This document shows, piece by piece, positions 1 to 11,953 of a stretch of DNA of 64,000 nucleotides (position 1 is its first letter; each line of letters starts with the position of its first letter). The notes beneath the pieces were generated by a model, which made no database searches, was not told the origin of the DNA, and saw only the letters and a list, made by a program, of their open reading frames with translations. Made by a program: the position numbers and the translations under genes. The DNA is taken from positions 2,877,852 to 2,941,851 of the forward strand of contig ML133420.1 in assembly GCA_003864495.1 (NCBI GenBank), read 5' to 3'. This DNA comes from Nemopilema nomurai. Lineage: Eukaryota; Cnidaria; Scyphozoa; Rhizostomeae; Rhizostomatidae.

Positions 1-298
1 TGCATTATATTTTATGAAATACATGACGTGAAAACCATCTGTTCTGAACATTATCACGATAATCTATGAATAATATTTCGCTTATGAAAACATCTTTCAC
101 ATATCACATAAGTTAACATGTATCTCCTTTTGACTTAGAACCTTTAAAGTTGTTGGTCTATAGTTGTTTTTGTAGATCTTCTTGATTCAAAACAAAGCAT
201 TCATACTCATATGATTACTCGCGACTTTTGCAATATATATTCATGGTTACCTAGGAACGCGAACCATTGGACCTAAAAAATAAACGTAAATCTTGCAG
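1..298. other. 5' flank: intron of the TRMT2A-like gene
   Basis: The first recognisable exon opens at 299 after a clean acceptor and starts in the middle of a codon. The gene therefore continues to the left and this stretch is intron. I see no exon, RNA gene or repeat in it. Confidence 0.7.
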
Positions 299-3200
299 CT
301 ACTGTCGGATTCAGACTTGGTACATACAAAGGTAATTACTCATCAGTATTTGCTTTGCAGATATGGTAAAAAAAACATTTAGTTTCACTATTTTTAGCTA
401 TTCTAATTTGATGTGGAAATTTCCCAAAAGGCAATATACACATAAAATGTACATTCAAATGTTTTTTAACATTATTCGTGTAAATGATATGGGAAGAAAG
501 CATGACAAATGCGATGCATATGCTGGGATGACAGTGACAACTTTTTGTCAAAAGTTGCTCTAAGGAAGGCAGAGAATAAATAATCCGAATTCGAGAAAGT
601 CATTTTTGACTTTGTTTTTATTAGAACTATTTCTGAAAGGAATAAATGCTCAGCAAGTGGTTCTTCCAATGATTCCTACTTCAATCTCTGTCATTCCCGT
701 TCCAGACGACAACTTTGCAGTTGTTCAGCCTACGGAATGCATCAATGTCAGCAATGTAGCCATCAAAATTGCCAAGGTAGAGGTCTAAAATCTCTCAATT
801 GTTAGTAATTTAGATTGATATATACATCGTTGCCTCTTTGAAGTTAAATGCACTTAAAACTTAAACCATGTCAATCTAGATCACAATCGTCTTTTAGATG
901 TTCCAAGACTTTGTTCAAAGCTCTGACCTGGAGCATTATGATCCAGGAATACATACGGGGTAAGTCATATGCCTTTGTTTTTCTGAAGTGTCAGTTCAGT
1001 ATATGGCTGTAACCTGTGGTAGCCATGCTATTCTGCCCCTTATTCTGTTTCCGGTCTCTTTATTCTGTCAATAATTTTTCGATCTTAACGCAGATACTGG
1101 CGACAGTTGACTGTGAGAAACTGCAGATCGGACCAAAATATGGTCATTGTTCAAGTTCATCCTCAGAAAATGAATCAGGTGAATACTTAGCCTATGTTGT
1201 TGAGTTTCTTCTCTTAAGCATGACGAAATAGTGTCTTGGTTTTGTTCAAGATCTCAGTCTTGAAGCTTGCGTTGTTTGTTGTGCTGGTTGAGATTTTATC
1301 AAAAAGGGTTGGCATTTGGCATTCGTTGCTTCTGTAAAGTGAGGTGTCGTCACCAGGCTTGACCTGGTTGCTGGACCGGCTTGGCTGCTTTTCTTAAGTT
1401 GAACCTAGGGCTATAATTGACACCCTTAATGTATCTGAATTCAATACATCATTTTGTCTGCTAGTTTTTAATTGTCTGGCTTTCATTGGCTCGTTGTATG
1501 CTCGGAAATTTGTCCTGGCCTTTCATGAAAATTTGCGAAAAAATAATTTCCAAATGTAAGAACAGCACCTCCAGCATTTCGTGACAATGGGAAGCCTCAT
1601 TTTTAAGTAAAAGCTTGCCAACTCTTTCACGTTATTTATGCATCATCAAAAGGTTTCCTCTTCACTTTCAACTAGAGACCGTTTTTTTGATATTTATAGG
1701 TGGGCAAATTTCTATCACATACAGAATTTTTTTAAATTTCTTTGCTCATAAGTATTAAAATACCACCTTACCAAAAGAAAGAGAAACCAGAATTAGTAGT
1801 TACTTAAACACAAACACGGTCTGGCAATGAGTTTTTATTTGACTTTTGCTACATTACAGGATGAAATTGATGGCTTGAAGCAGAAGCTGAACGGACTGTT
1901 CTGTGGTCAAAACGAGGTACCCGTTTCTTCGCTGTACCTTCAGCTGCAAGGTCAAGGGTGAGAAAATATAAACATATAGATATGAAAAAAGTTTCTTCAA
2001 TGCATACCAAAACGTTAGGATTCAAAAGAGCTAAGCGTCTCTCCTGCTGGTGTGGGCAGTCCTCTCTCATTCAACAGGTCCTCTGCACATTGCGATGGAG
2101 CTGCGATGGCTCCCCTGTGCAATCGGTAAGAAGAGAGGGGCAGTGAGGATAAATGGCTTGGCCTCGAGTGCTGGCTTGAAAGCATGACCCGTCAGCTCAG
2201 TTGGTAGAGTACTTGACGTACAAAGTCAAGGGTCGTGAGTTCGAGTCCCGCTCGGGTCAGTTATTATACCGCACTTTCTATAATTAAGCGTCTCTCTAGT
2301 GCCAAAGACTTCACGATATAGAATCCTTTACCATTTTCCACCTGAAACTCGTCTTTGTAGTGGAAGTCCTCATTTGACCCCATCTAATTTTTCATTTCAC
2401 GTTTTCAGACGAGCGGGTCACGATAGGTCCCAAAGCTACATTCACATAAGCGGTAGTGAGGTTTGCTTACCTGTCTTTATTATCTTGTCAATCGTGCTCA
2501 CACCATAAAGTTAGATTTTGGCTATTACCTGTCTTTAAAGATATGGCAATTTTCCAATATTAATATAGATTCAACGTTGTTTTGAGTCTTTGAGTCTTGA
2601 ACTTTGAGTTTTGAGCTCTTTATTGACAAAGCGTAACAATTTTCAACAATTTAAACACATTGAAGACTTTCAAATGTTTTCAATATCCAATTGATATGGT
2701 CAAATAAAAGTCTTGGATGTGAATTTTAATTCTGCTACAGTGTACAAATGTTTGAGTTGACTTTAGAAGTTCTTTTTTATTAAGCTGAATATATGATATA
2801 TTATTGAGATTTTTTAACATACTTCAAATTTCAATACATGCAACATATTGAGAACAGTCATATCGAGTGTTAGAGTCTTCCACCATAGTCGACATGTTTA
2901 GTAACGTATTCGCTAAGATCATTCATGTAAGTTGTTGTTGCTGTTTGCTGAGCGTTTCAGTTTTCTCCTTCCAGGTTATCTACGAAAACATGCTAGACCT
3001 CAAGTTTCAGATATCGCCAGATGCATTTTTCCAAGGTAATATTTGCAATGTTCATAGTGCAAGATTGATGGAAAATCTTTTGTAATGGCAAATATTTTCA
3101 AGTAGTAGATTTGGAAACCGGTTACTGTAGGATTAGTGCTACATATGATCGCTGGTGTCTGAGAGGTCTGATAGGTATCGAAAAGAATGCTCCACGTTGC

Positions 3201-6200
3201 TTGCTAAAACACGCTGGATCCATCTATAGAATATTACGTAGAATATACGTAGCTTTATGCATGTTTTGCTTATCTTCTTGCCTCATAGATTGAGACTTTG
3301 GAAACCGCCGCTTGTTGATGAACTTGATAATAAGTATCACGACAAATAAAAAACGCATGTTGTTTAAACAGTCGACAACCCCTACTTTAACCTTTTTATT
3401 GAATAATCCGGTTTACCCATTATGTTATATAAATCAAATTGACAAGTTCAAGTCCATTATATTAAGTAGAAGTTTCGAGTATATCTAGAGCCTTTTGATT
3501 TATAATATAGAGCGAAGAAGCAACTTTAAATTCTTAAGTTCAACAAAGGAGATCATAAGCCGTGTTATAAAGGATTGCGCTAGAGATTCAATCTGGACTT
3601 GAGAGAAGTCATGTTTTCAGTTTCATCACTTGATACTTTTTTTGCAAGTATTTTTGGTCTTAATCAAGAATATTATTAATATTCTAGTTAACACTCCAGC
3701 CGCAGAAAAGTTGTATTCTAAAGTTAGAGAGTGGTGTGACATAACAGAGGATACAACTGTCTTGGGTACAAAGACACCAGTCATTTATTTAACTGAAATA
3801 CTTTGAAAATTTTAATAACGTTTTTCAATTTCCGTAGATTAAAACTGGATAATAGCTTACCACGACGCTTTTCTGGATGTTTTTTAGTATATCTGCGTGT
3901 TCTTATCTGTAGTGATAAGCTCATTCAGTTGATTTTGTTCTAGAATATTTGTTTCTCTAAAATATTGAACCATATTGATGTGGTATTTCACCTGTCTGAA
4001 TATAAAGCTTGCATCTGTTTGGTAGAAGTTCCTTTTGTACAGTTTCCCACATAGCATGTTCTTATAATTACCACTGTATTGTGGCCGTTTTGTAGATATT
4101 TGCTGTGGAACTGGAACCATAGGTCTCTTTCTTGCAAAGGTATGCTGTACTATTTACTCTTATGTGATTGTGGTGCAACCATTCGGTGTGATTGCTCGCA
4201 AGTCTTGATTAATTCCAAAATGAGTTAGATAGAGTACCACCTAACCTCTCGCATTGTTTCTTCCTTAATGCATGTCCTTAATTTTTTCCTTGTTGTTTTT
4301 TAACGATTTTATCAATTATTTGAAGTGATCATTTGAATTTTGAGCTTTGGTTTCGACTGTTTTCCAAGCAGGCAACATTTTTAGGCCCTTGAACTTTTTC
4401 CTTGTTAATTGCAGAGACTTCTTCAATATCTCAGCTACGAGTATGCGAAAGCATTGCATCTTTAATGAATCTTCGAATAGAAATAGAAACTTCTTATATT
4501 ATTATATTCAGACTTTATTCAAGAATGCGTCTCAACGTTTTCGATGTTTACGATGACCTTACGAGTTATTAATTCAAAAGATGCCATCTTTCGAAAGTAT
4601 TCAAAGCAAATTATAATTGGCCTTTGTTGTGCGTGAGTATTGTTGACTGGATCAACTCTGGACTTTTTGCAACTACTCAAGTTAGCAAATTTTTTCAGAG
4701 GAATGATGACTCTTCGGATCTATGTAAAGTAACGAATTCTAGAAAGTATTCAGTTTAATTAAATGTCAAATTGTCTGTGCTGTAATTTGCCTAAACGGTC
4801 AATATTCTTATTACCTACATCGTTTAACGCTTTTTCTTTTATCAGTCGGGTGCCAAAAAGGTTATTGGAATCGAGCTTTCCCAGCAAGCTATAGAGGATG
4901 CAAGGAAAAACGCTGCTTTGAACGGTAAGCTTTTTAGACTCGAGTCAGATATATCAAGCTTCTAGAGCGAGCAAGTAAAAAGACGTTTTTTCGTATATTC
5001 TGGCAGTGCAGTTCAAATATACTTCCCTTCTGCACTGTTAAGTATCAACCTGTTTGTGTTCTTTTTGCATCATTATTTTCCTTTAATCATCGTAATTCTA
5101 TCAAATTACATCATGCTAAATAATGGGATTCTCTTTCAAAACGTTCCTTTAAGCACTTTCATGTTCATAGGAATCCAGAATACTGAATTCATCTGTGGAA
5201 AAGCAGAGGACGTACTACCAAAGATTGTGCATAAACTATATTCCCATAACATTGTTGCAGTTGTTGATCCACCAAGAGCTGGTCTTCGTACGTTGTTTGT
5301 CCTTCCTCTTCTAGTTTTTGTCCATTTGTCTGCCCGATACGCTTTCTTTTTTCATATTTAGACTAAAAACAATATTTAGACAAATTCATTTTCTATCTTT
5401 CACTTAAACATGTTTAAATGTAATTGGTCTTTAGCCTGAAACACACTAAGAAAAGTATTTGCTCGAATAATGTATTCTTAACAAGGAACTGTATGAAAAT
5501 GGGGCACTCCACCTTCATTTGCCTCTCATGATATTATTTCACCTCACTATATTTCGAAAACGAGACAAAATCTTTGAGCTTCGATAATTGCATTCCCTTA
5601 TGATAACTGTTCTCTTGTCGTCTCTTCGTCTTCGTCGTCTCTGAATAGCACCGTTGCCATTACGGCTTCTTTGCAATTTTGTTCGAAAAGAGCTCAATGG
5701 AAATTCTCATTAGTGGATCGAGCAGCAATGGTGTCTCAACTATTGCTCGGGGCTGAAAATCGACCACACCAGTTGGCACTGTTAAGATCTTCAAACACCA
5801 AAGTGTTTACTAAAATCTCTGTAATCAATATCTCTGGAAGCACAAGAATTCCCACAACGCTTTTGGGAAATAGTAGACGCGATTCGATATTTTCTGAAAA
5901 CCCTGCCAGTTAGGTATAACGGTAAATTTACTTCAGTTGTTGAATATTTTATGTTGTTGTTGAATTTAAAATATTATAATATCATTTATGCTTGCTGACA
6001 TTATGTATGTATGTAATTATGAATACATTGTATGTATTTCTCCACTTATAAATGTTCTGTCAATAGTTATGTTTCCTACATTAAGGGGTTAATCATATCG
6101 AGGGACTGAACTAAAGTTTGCTCTTTTTCTTATTTCTAGATAAGAAAGTCGTCCTAGCTTTGCGCTCCTGTCTCCAGATCAAGAGATTGATTTTCGTCTC

Positions 6201-7463
6201 GTGTGACGCATCGAAAGCCTCCACAAACTTTTTGGAGTACGTCCGTTATTCTCCTTACCTTTTGCGCAATTCCAGACATGCTTTTGTAGTCCTTTTAATG
6301 TTATCATATTCATTCACGATTTTCCTAATATGTCTCGCCATCGTTGGATATGCTGAAATGCAGAAAATTGTACAGATGTAACACTTCTCTATTTCAAACA
6401 TTGCTGTTTTCTAGAGAGGTTCATACGTTGCTATATGTAGACAGCCGCGTTGAAGTAATATGTACATATTATGTTATTTGCTGAAATACATTACATTTTC
6501 CAAGTGACATTAGAATATTTTGGAATTCATGCAAAACTACTTTTGTCCCACCATGGTTTTTACCCAACAGTTTTGAGATTTTTGAGTCTCCAATGTCAAA
6601 ACCTGATTTATTTAGGGTCATGTCTTGGCCAACATAATGATTTGGTCTCTTTCTCTAATTTTGATATCACATTCCTAGTCTTAAATGGAAAATAACCGTT
6701 TGGGAAACTGCGTCGAACGACCTTATTATATTTCACTTTATGCCTTATTTGCCAATGGATAAGGGTTGTGAAGCTGGCCACCTCTGAATCTTCGCCCCAG
6801 CCGCATATTAACTGATCTCTGTATCGCTGAGATCACAAGAATTTTAGAACAGTTAGCTCATCATGGGCTGTTGTTTCTTGTGCTGGTGTGACGCAAACAC
6901 AGTACTCACTCGCCATTTATTAGTGATGAAAAGTTGGAATGTGGACGTCCATTAGAATCATTTTTGCGCCATGATGCCCTCCTGATATCAAGCATAACCC
7001 AGTCTGGCAGTAACGCAGAAATACATGTATGATCGTAGAAGAACAAGAGTTGTAATCGTGTAGATTGCTTGATCAGTTGTTTACTTTGGTAGAGAAACAA
7101 TCTCTTACCACCGACTCAAGCATTGGAATTTACGATTGAAGTTTAAACGGTGACCCTGGTAGTTTTAGTTTATCTTTGCGATGCTTTTTTCAATTTGTAA
7201 AACTCCTACTTTCTTTCGTCCTCAGCCTTTGCAGACCAACGACAAATAGGAATTATGGTGCTCCCTACGCGTTGCTACGTGCTGTGCCGGTTGATTTGTT
7301 CCCTCATACTGCTCATTGTGAATTGATTCTCCTAATGGAGAGGATGACGACTCGAGCTGACGAAGCCTCACCTTTGCCTGCCAGCAGTAGTTCTCCACTT
7401 GGCATCACTGCCTCAAGTTTCACGCCAGACATTGACACAACTGCAGAAGAAAGCAAAGACTAA
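299..7463 (+). CDS. TRMT2A: tRNA (uracil-5-)-methyltransferase, TRMT2A type, 5'-partial
   Basis: This family uses S-adenosylmethionine to make 5-methyluridine in tRNA. Exons: 299-331, 706-776, 898-959, 1094-1178, 1860-1957, 2409-2460, 2975-3035, 3688-3765, 4096-4139, 4846-4924, 5171-5287, 6140-6236, 7226-7463. Phases match at every junction and give 370 residues. Visible motifs: WRQLTVR in exon 4; SPDAFFQ in exon 7; the SAM-binding loop DICCGTGTIG in exon 9; VDPPRAGL (the DPPR motif) in exon 11; FVSCD with the expected catalytic cysteine in exon 12; and VDLFPHTAHCELILL near the end, followed by a Ser/Thr-rich tail. A 48-nt open segment at 2078-2125 has splice sites and keeps frame, but human-like spacing argues against it; it may be a cassette exon. 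The N-terminal RRM region expected in TRMT2A lies upstream of the window. TRMT2B is the alternative, but the C-terminal match favours TRMT2A. Confidence 0.92.
2044..2284 (+). mobile_element. SINE-like insertion with 12-bp flanking repeats
   Basis: A 12-bp direct repeat (TAAGCGTCTCTC) lies at 2032-2043 and again at 2285-2296, as expected of a target-site duplication. The 241 bp between them hold a tRNA-like sequence at 2186-2258 and the optional 48-nt exon at 2078-2125. The tRNA part sits at the right end, which is unusual, since in most SINEs it is the 5' head. No poly-A tail is seen, so the class is uncertain. Confidence 0.5.
2186..2258 (+). tRNA. tRNA-like sequence, probably a pseudogene or SINE part
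   Basis: 73 nt fold as a cloverleaf. The acceptor stem is GACCCGT/TCGGGTC with the last pair mismatched. The D arm is GCTC/GAGT around AGTTGGTA. The T loop is TTCGAGT with a weak stem. A-box-like CAGCTCAGTTGG and B-box-like GTTCGAGTCC are present. The anticodon arm pairs best one base out of register (TTGAC/GTCAA), which would give anticodon ACA, an improbable choice. Position 8 is C instead of T. These faults suggest a decayed or SINE-derived tRNA, not a working one. Confidence 0.5.
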
Positions 7464-10400
7464 ATCGTAATCTGCTTATCGACTGTTTAATCTTTGCATT
7501 GATCCTTTCCACGTCTACTTGCCTCGTGATAAAGCCTTCCTCAATTCGTCTCTATCTGCTTCGACAAAGCGATGCATCGCAATTATCACACACCTTAGGC
7601 GCATTTTGTTTTTCCGCGTAGTGAATGTTAGCTAGTGGCATTCGTTGGCAAAAATAGGCTTGGCAATTGGCAGTTTTATTCGATTCAACAACCTTTCATA
7701 TGTTTTTTGCGTCTTGTGTGTCCATGACTGGCAATTGTAGGTGGTTTTCAACAACAATTTAATTTCTCATTGTAAGGCTTAAAAGTTCTCGTTGATTCTA
7801 TACTTTTGATAGCCATTGCTCTCTTTCCTTTTTTCCAAAGCCTCTTTCGTTTGATTTAACCAATGCCTTTCTGTCCTCTTCAATGCTTCTTTCATATTTT
7901 TAACGCCCCTACCAGTTCTTGTATTAAATCCCTTTAGTTGATGGTGGTTGGAATCTATGCATTGATCGATTCATTGTATTATTTTTGTGCTCGGGAATCG
8001 CAAAGAGGACTTGTTCTCGTATGCCTATAAGTTACCCATCTACGATTAACGGACCTTACTTTCTTCCTAAGCTTATCTGTTGGAAAGCACCTTGGATATG
8101 GAAATAACACTCTTTGGAAATATCTGGCAGTTTTGGGTCGACTGAGTTCATCAATGCACGATAGGCAATCGAATTGCGAGGCAATCTGATAATGAGTTTA
8201 CCTGTGGTGCTACAGTGGTGCGCAGTTAAGCTGGTATTAGTAAACTCTTTTTAGGGAAAATGCGGGCTGCAGTCTGCGTTTTGTGGTGTTCAGAAAATAC
8301 TCAAGTACTCCCCACTGCTTGGCCCGTAAGGAGGTAAAACTCGTAGCCGGAAACTCGCAAATTGATTCCAATTTCTGAGAATGTTTCTGATATCAAACAT
8401 GCTATTTTGTTTCAAAAATGTGCAGAGCTGTAAGCAAGCATTCTGAAATCTAAAAGTTGCTAATTTTCAGCAATTTCTTATGTTTGATGGCGATAAGGCA
8501 AACCCACATTGATCAAAATTCTTGAAATGGTCAGAATTGTCGAAATGGTTACGGCTTTCAAACAGGACTCTTTTAACTGCCACGTCGGATGTGGCTTGGT
8601 TTGTTGGCAAGGTGGTGGATACAGGCTTTTCCATTTGATCTTATAAGTAAGTTAATAATATCTTATCCAGTAAGATACCCTGTCATGTGAAACGCAGCTG
8701 TTCTCCACCGAGAGTTTTGAGTGTGGGACAGGGATCCAGAAGTCCTGCATAACCTCTTGGTACCCTTTGGCTCCGAGAGAACTTTCTAAAATTCTGTATC
8801 AAGTTTTAGAAGGTGATGCTTGCAGGAATGGAGCCTATTATTAACAGAGAATTGTATTTCAAGAAATTACGCAGCTTTTCTATATGGATTTGGGTTTTTT
8901 GGGGACTTTTGTGGATGTGCATCAGGGTTGCTTTAACAATCTTCGGCGCTTTTCAGAGGGTAGAAGCGTTTGATCCCCAAAATGTTCGATTACGTCAAAC
9001 TTGGAAAGATTTGAAGAGCTTCTATGAAATGAAGCCTGTGGCCAAATTTGGCAATAGTTTATTGCTCATTGGAGAAAGAGATTTTGAATGAGGACATGAA
9101 AAGCAAACTCTGGCATTCAATGGCAGCAAGCAATGGGGAACAACATTGATTGAAAACAGACTAGATACTGACCAAAATTCTAAAAATCCATTTGGTCAAG
9201 CGAGACTACTTACGTGAAGAATGCCACTAGAAGCTTTCCATATAAGGAAAACTAGTGACAACTATCCCATAGAAAACTGCATGGACAGAAGTGACTAATC
9301 AAAATGCTCAAAGGTAAAATTTGAAAACCAAATCAGCAGCTTCAGATTTCGATGATCATGTCCAGCGAATGACTTTATCAATTTGAAATCATGCTGAGTA
9401 ATTCCAGATACATGGGCATTTTAAAAGGTATCTAGCACAGGATTGAGTAGGGTCAATGAAACTTACAAATGAGCGGCCTGGGCAATTTGGAGTTTGGATT
9501 AAATAACAATCAAAATGGCGACAAAGACCTTTTATAAATCGTAACACTGACTTGTAAGTTACTCACTTGCTCCAGAGCCAATCATAAATGGCCCGGTAAT
9601 AGGGCAATTCGCAGTCCTTCTTCCCCCCTTAGCTATACTTTTCATAACGTTATTTCAAATTGTATCTTTCCGGTGTCCTCGAGCCTCGTTTTGACCGGAC
9701 ATCTTTTATAGGTCTCACACCCATGTCCTTATCTTTTGCAAGGGGTTTTCCAATATTCGCTAATACTTCTTCCCCACCGGTTTACCAGAACTGCAACAGT
9801 AGGCAGGAAGTGATTCTGGTTTCTCCCATTTGTGACAGGTTTCCTTATCCCCCTTCTTATCTGTATTTCGCTACTAACGCAAAGCTTTCTTCAACCGGGT
9901 ATGCCGATGACGTAGCAGGCAGACTCAGAGGCAGTTGCAGCGGACAAACAATTGTTATCGGCTTTATCTGCTATCTACTAAACGCAGGCTTCCGTTTGCA
10001 AAGTTTCTCATTCAAGGCCTTCTGTGTTCATTCTTGCTCACAGGAAACGTAATTATAAAATCATTTTGCTGCCTTTAGTCTCTCAATTTGCTTCAGTTAA
10101 CATGGTATGATTAAATTGATTCTGTCGATTTTCGTGGAAAGCCTTAAGTCACGATGCTAATGAGAAGGTAGGTGAAGTGCCCGCCCTCTTTTTATGGATT
10201 CCCTTTGCCAGGTCCTTATGCTGCATCAGACGAGACTCTTGCCCATCATATTGGCATGTATCGCTTTTGGCTTCAAATAATTTTTCTCTCTATAACACAC
10301 AGGAATATAAATAGGGGAGGGGGTGTAGAGGGTGGTATTTGGTTGGTATCCTGGACGATAATGGTAAATTATAATTTCGTTTTCAGAGGATTTTGAGGGA

Positions 10401-11953
10401 ACGTGAGACGAATTGTCCAGCTAAAGCCACCATTTCGGAGTGTTCTGGACACCTACCACAGCTAAGCTTTGTTTACATGAATATTAAGGTTATTGATAAC
10501 GAAGCTAAATAATGGGTTCCCAGAAGAATTGACAAATTGATACTGGAAACCCCCCGAAACTGTTTTAGCATTGCATTGAAAAATATAGATAAATTCACGC
10601 CTAATATTGAGCAATGTAAAAGTCAGCCTATCTTATCTCCAAATTGCCCTTCGTGGACCCATCGCATGTGGTATGACCCCAAAATGAATAAGTTGGCAGA
10701 ATTCAGGCTGATCTATTTACTGCTGTTAAAAGTAGAAGCTTTCATTGCCAAATTTGTGAGTCAGACGTCCAAAATAGATCCTTCCACCAAATATGGTTGG
10801 AGTCTGATGATAATTTTGACGTCATGACCAAGGTCCTCGTCAGATCGTGATTGCCCATCATTAGGCCATTGCAAATTTGATTAAAATACAATGTAACCAC
10901 ACGAATTCGATATTGAAATAAGCTGGTTCAAATCGGAAAGCCTCATCTTTGTTTACAAATATTTGTGACGTCAGAAAAGGAAACTCCTCCCATTTGCAAC
11001 CCTGTTTTGTAGAAGCGTTTGGTCCAATGAAAGACTGCAGCACAATGTGGAGACGCAAAGTTCAATTCTGGCCGCCAGCCCCTTCACCCATCAGCCTCGC
11101 GCTCCTTCACAGAGGATCCTTGTAGCTGTAAGAAGGCGAGAAACTGTCTTCCTAATTTTATCAAGCATTTGTTGTTTTACGAAAGAAGGCCAATTTGGAT
11201 GTTTTATGGTGCATTATGCGTGTAAAATGCCTATTTTGTGCCACAATGACAAATCATATGGGTAATTTAACCTTCTTGGTGAGCAAACAACATTACAAGA
11301 TGAAAAGTTCTATCCCTTTTGGAAAACTAAATTTCTACTCTAAAAGTTGATTTTTGAATCAATTGCAAACAAGTGAAATTCCAATTCGAGTTCCTGAGTC
11401 ACAGTGAGAGGGGTATCCGTATCCCCATCACTGAGAAGAGCTGAGACGTAAAGCTAGAGAGAAGCAAAATTGGAAAACTAGAGCAAAAAAATGTTGCTAA
11501 AAGTGATTAGAAACTGACAAGGTTTTTGCTCGCAGAAGTTTCTAGAATCAACAAAAATATAAGCCAGTGATATATTTTTTTAAAATTTGGCTAACTATTA
11601 GCATGAAATAATAATTAAAAGACTCAAATGCAGGCAAATAATACTTATCTTTTTCATGTTAAATGTTGCTGTCTTTGTCATATCAATTCAGTTTCAGATT
11701 TCTCAAGAAAGACTAATACGAAAGTTCCTCTTTGGTGGCCAAAGGGCCACGGTCTTGATTCGGGTCCATTCCAGGCATCAGCACAATTGTAATCACCCTG
11801 GGTAGTCATATTTTTCAAAAGGAGCCTGAGTATCACGTCGCTTGTTAATACTTTCGCATACTTTCAGTATATGCGATTTTGAAAAGGGAAAGCGGATAGT
11901 TAAACTGCAGTTGCTACACATTACTTGTCCTAGTTCCAATTCAGGAGCGCGAG
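7464..11953. other. Intergenic, no gene recognised
   Basis: It lies between the TRMT2A-like stop and the smoothelin-like start. Several open frames of 70 to 130 codons occur (for example 8813-9091 and 9660-10052), but none has a recognisable motif, flanking splice sites in phase, or coding-like composition. The promoter and 5' UTR of the smoothelin-like gene must lie near its right end, but I see no clear core promoter. Confidence 0.5.

Noticed and set aside
2078..2125. Extra 48-nt exon in the TRMT2A gene as constitutive
   Set aside because: It keeps frame but adds 16 unmatched residues. Direct joining of 1957 to 2409 gives spacing like other family members, and the segment lies in a probable insertion. 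It is kept only as a possible cassette.
9660..10052. 130-codon open frame in the intergenic region
   Set aside because: No motif, no signal of domain structure, no splice-site context and unremarkable composition.
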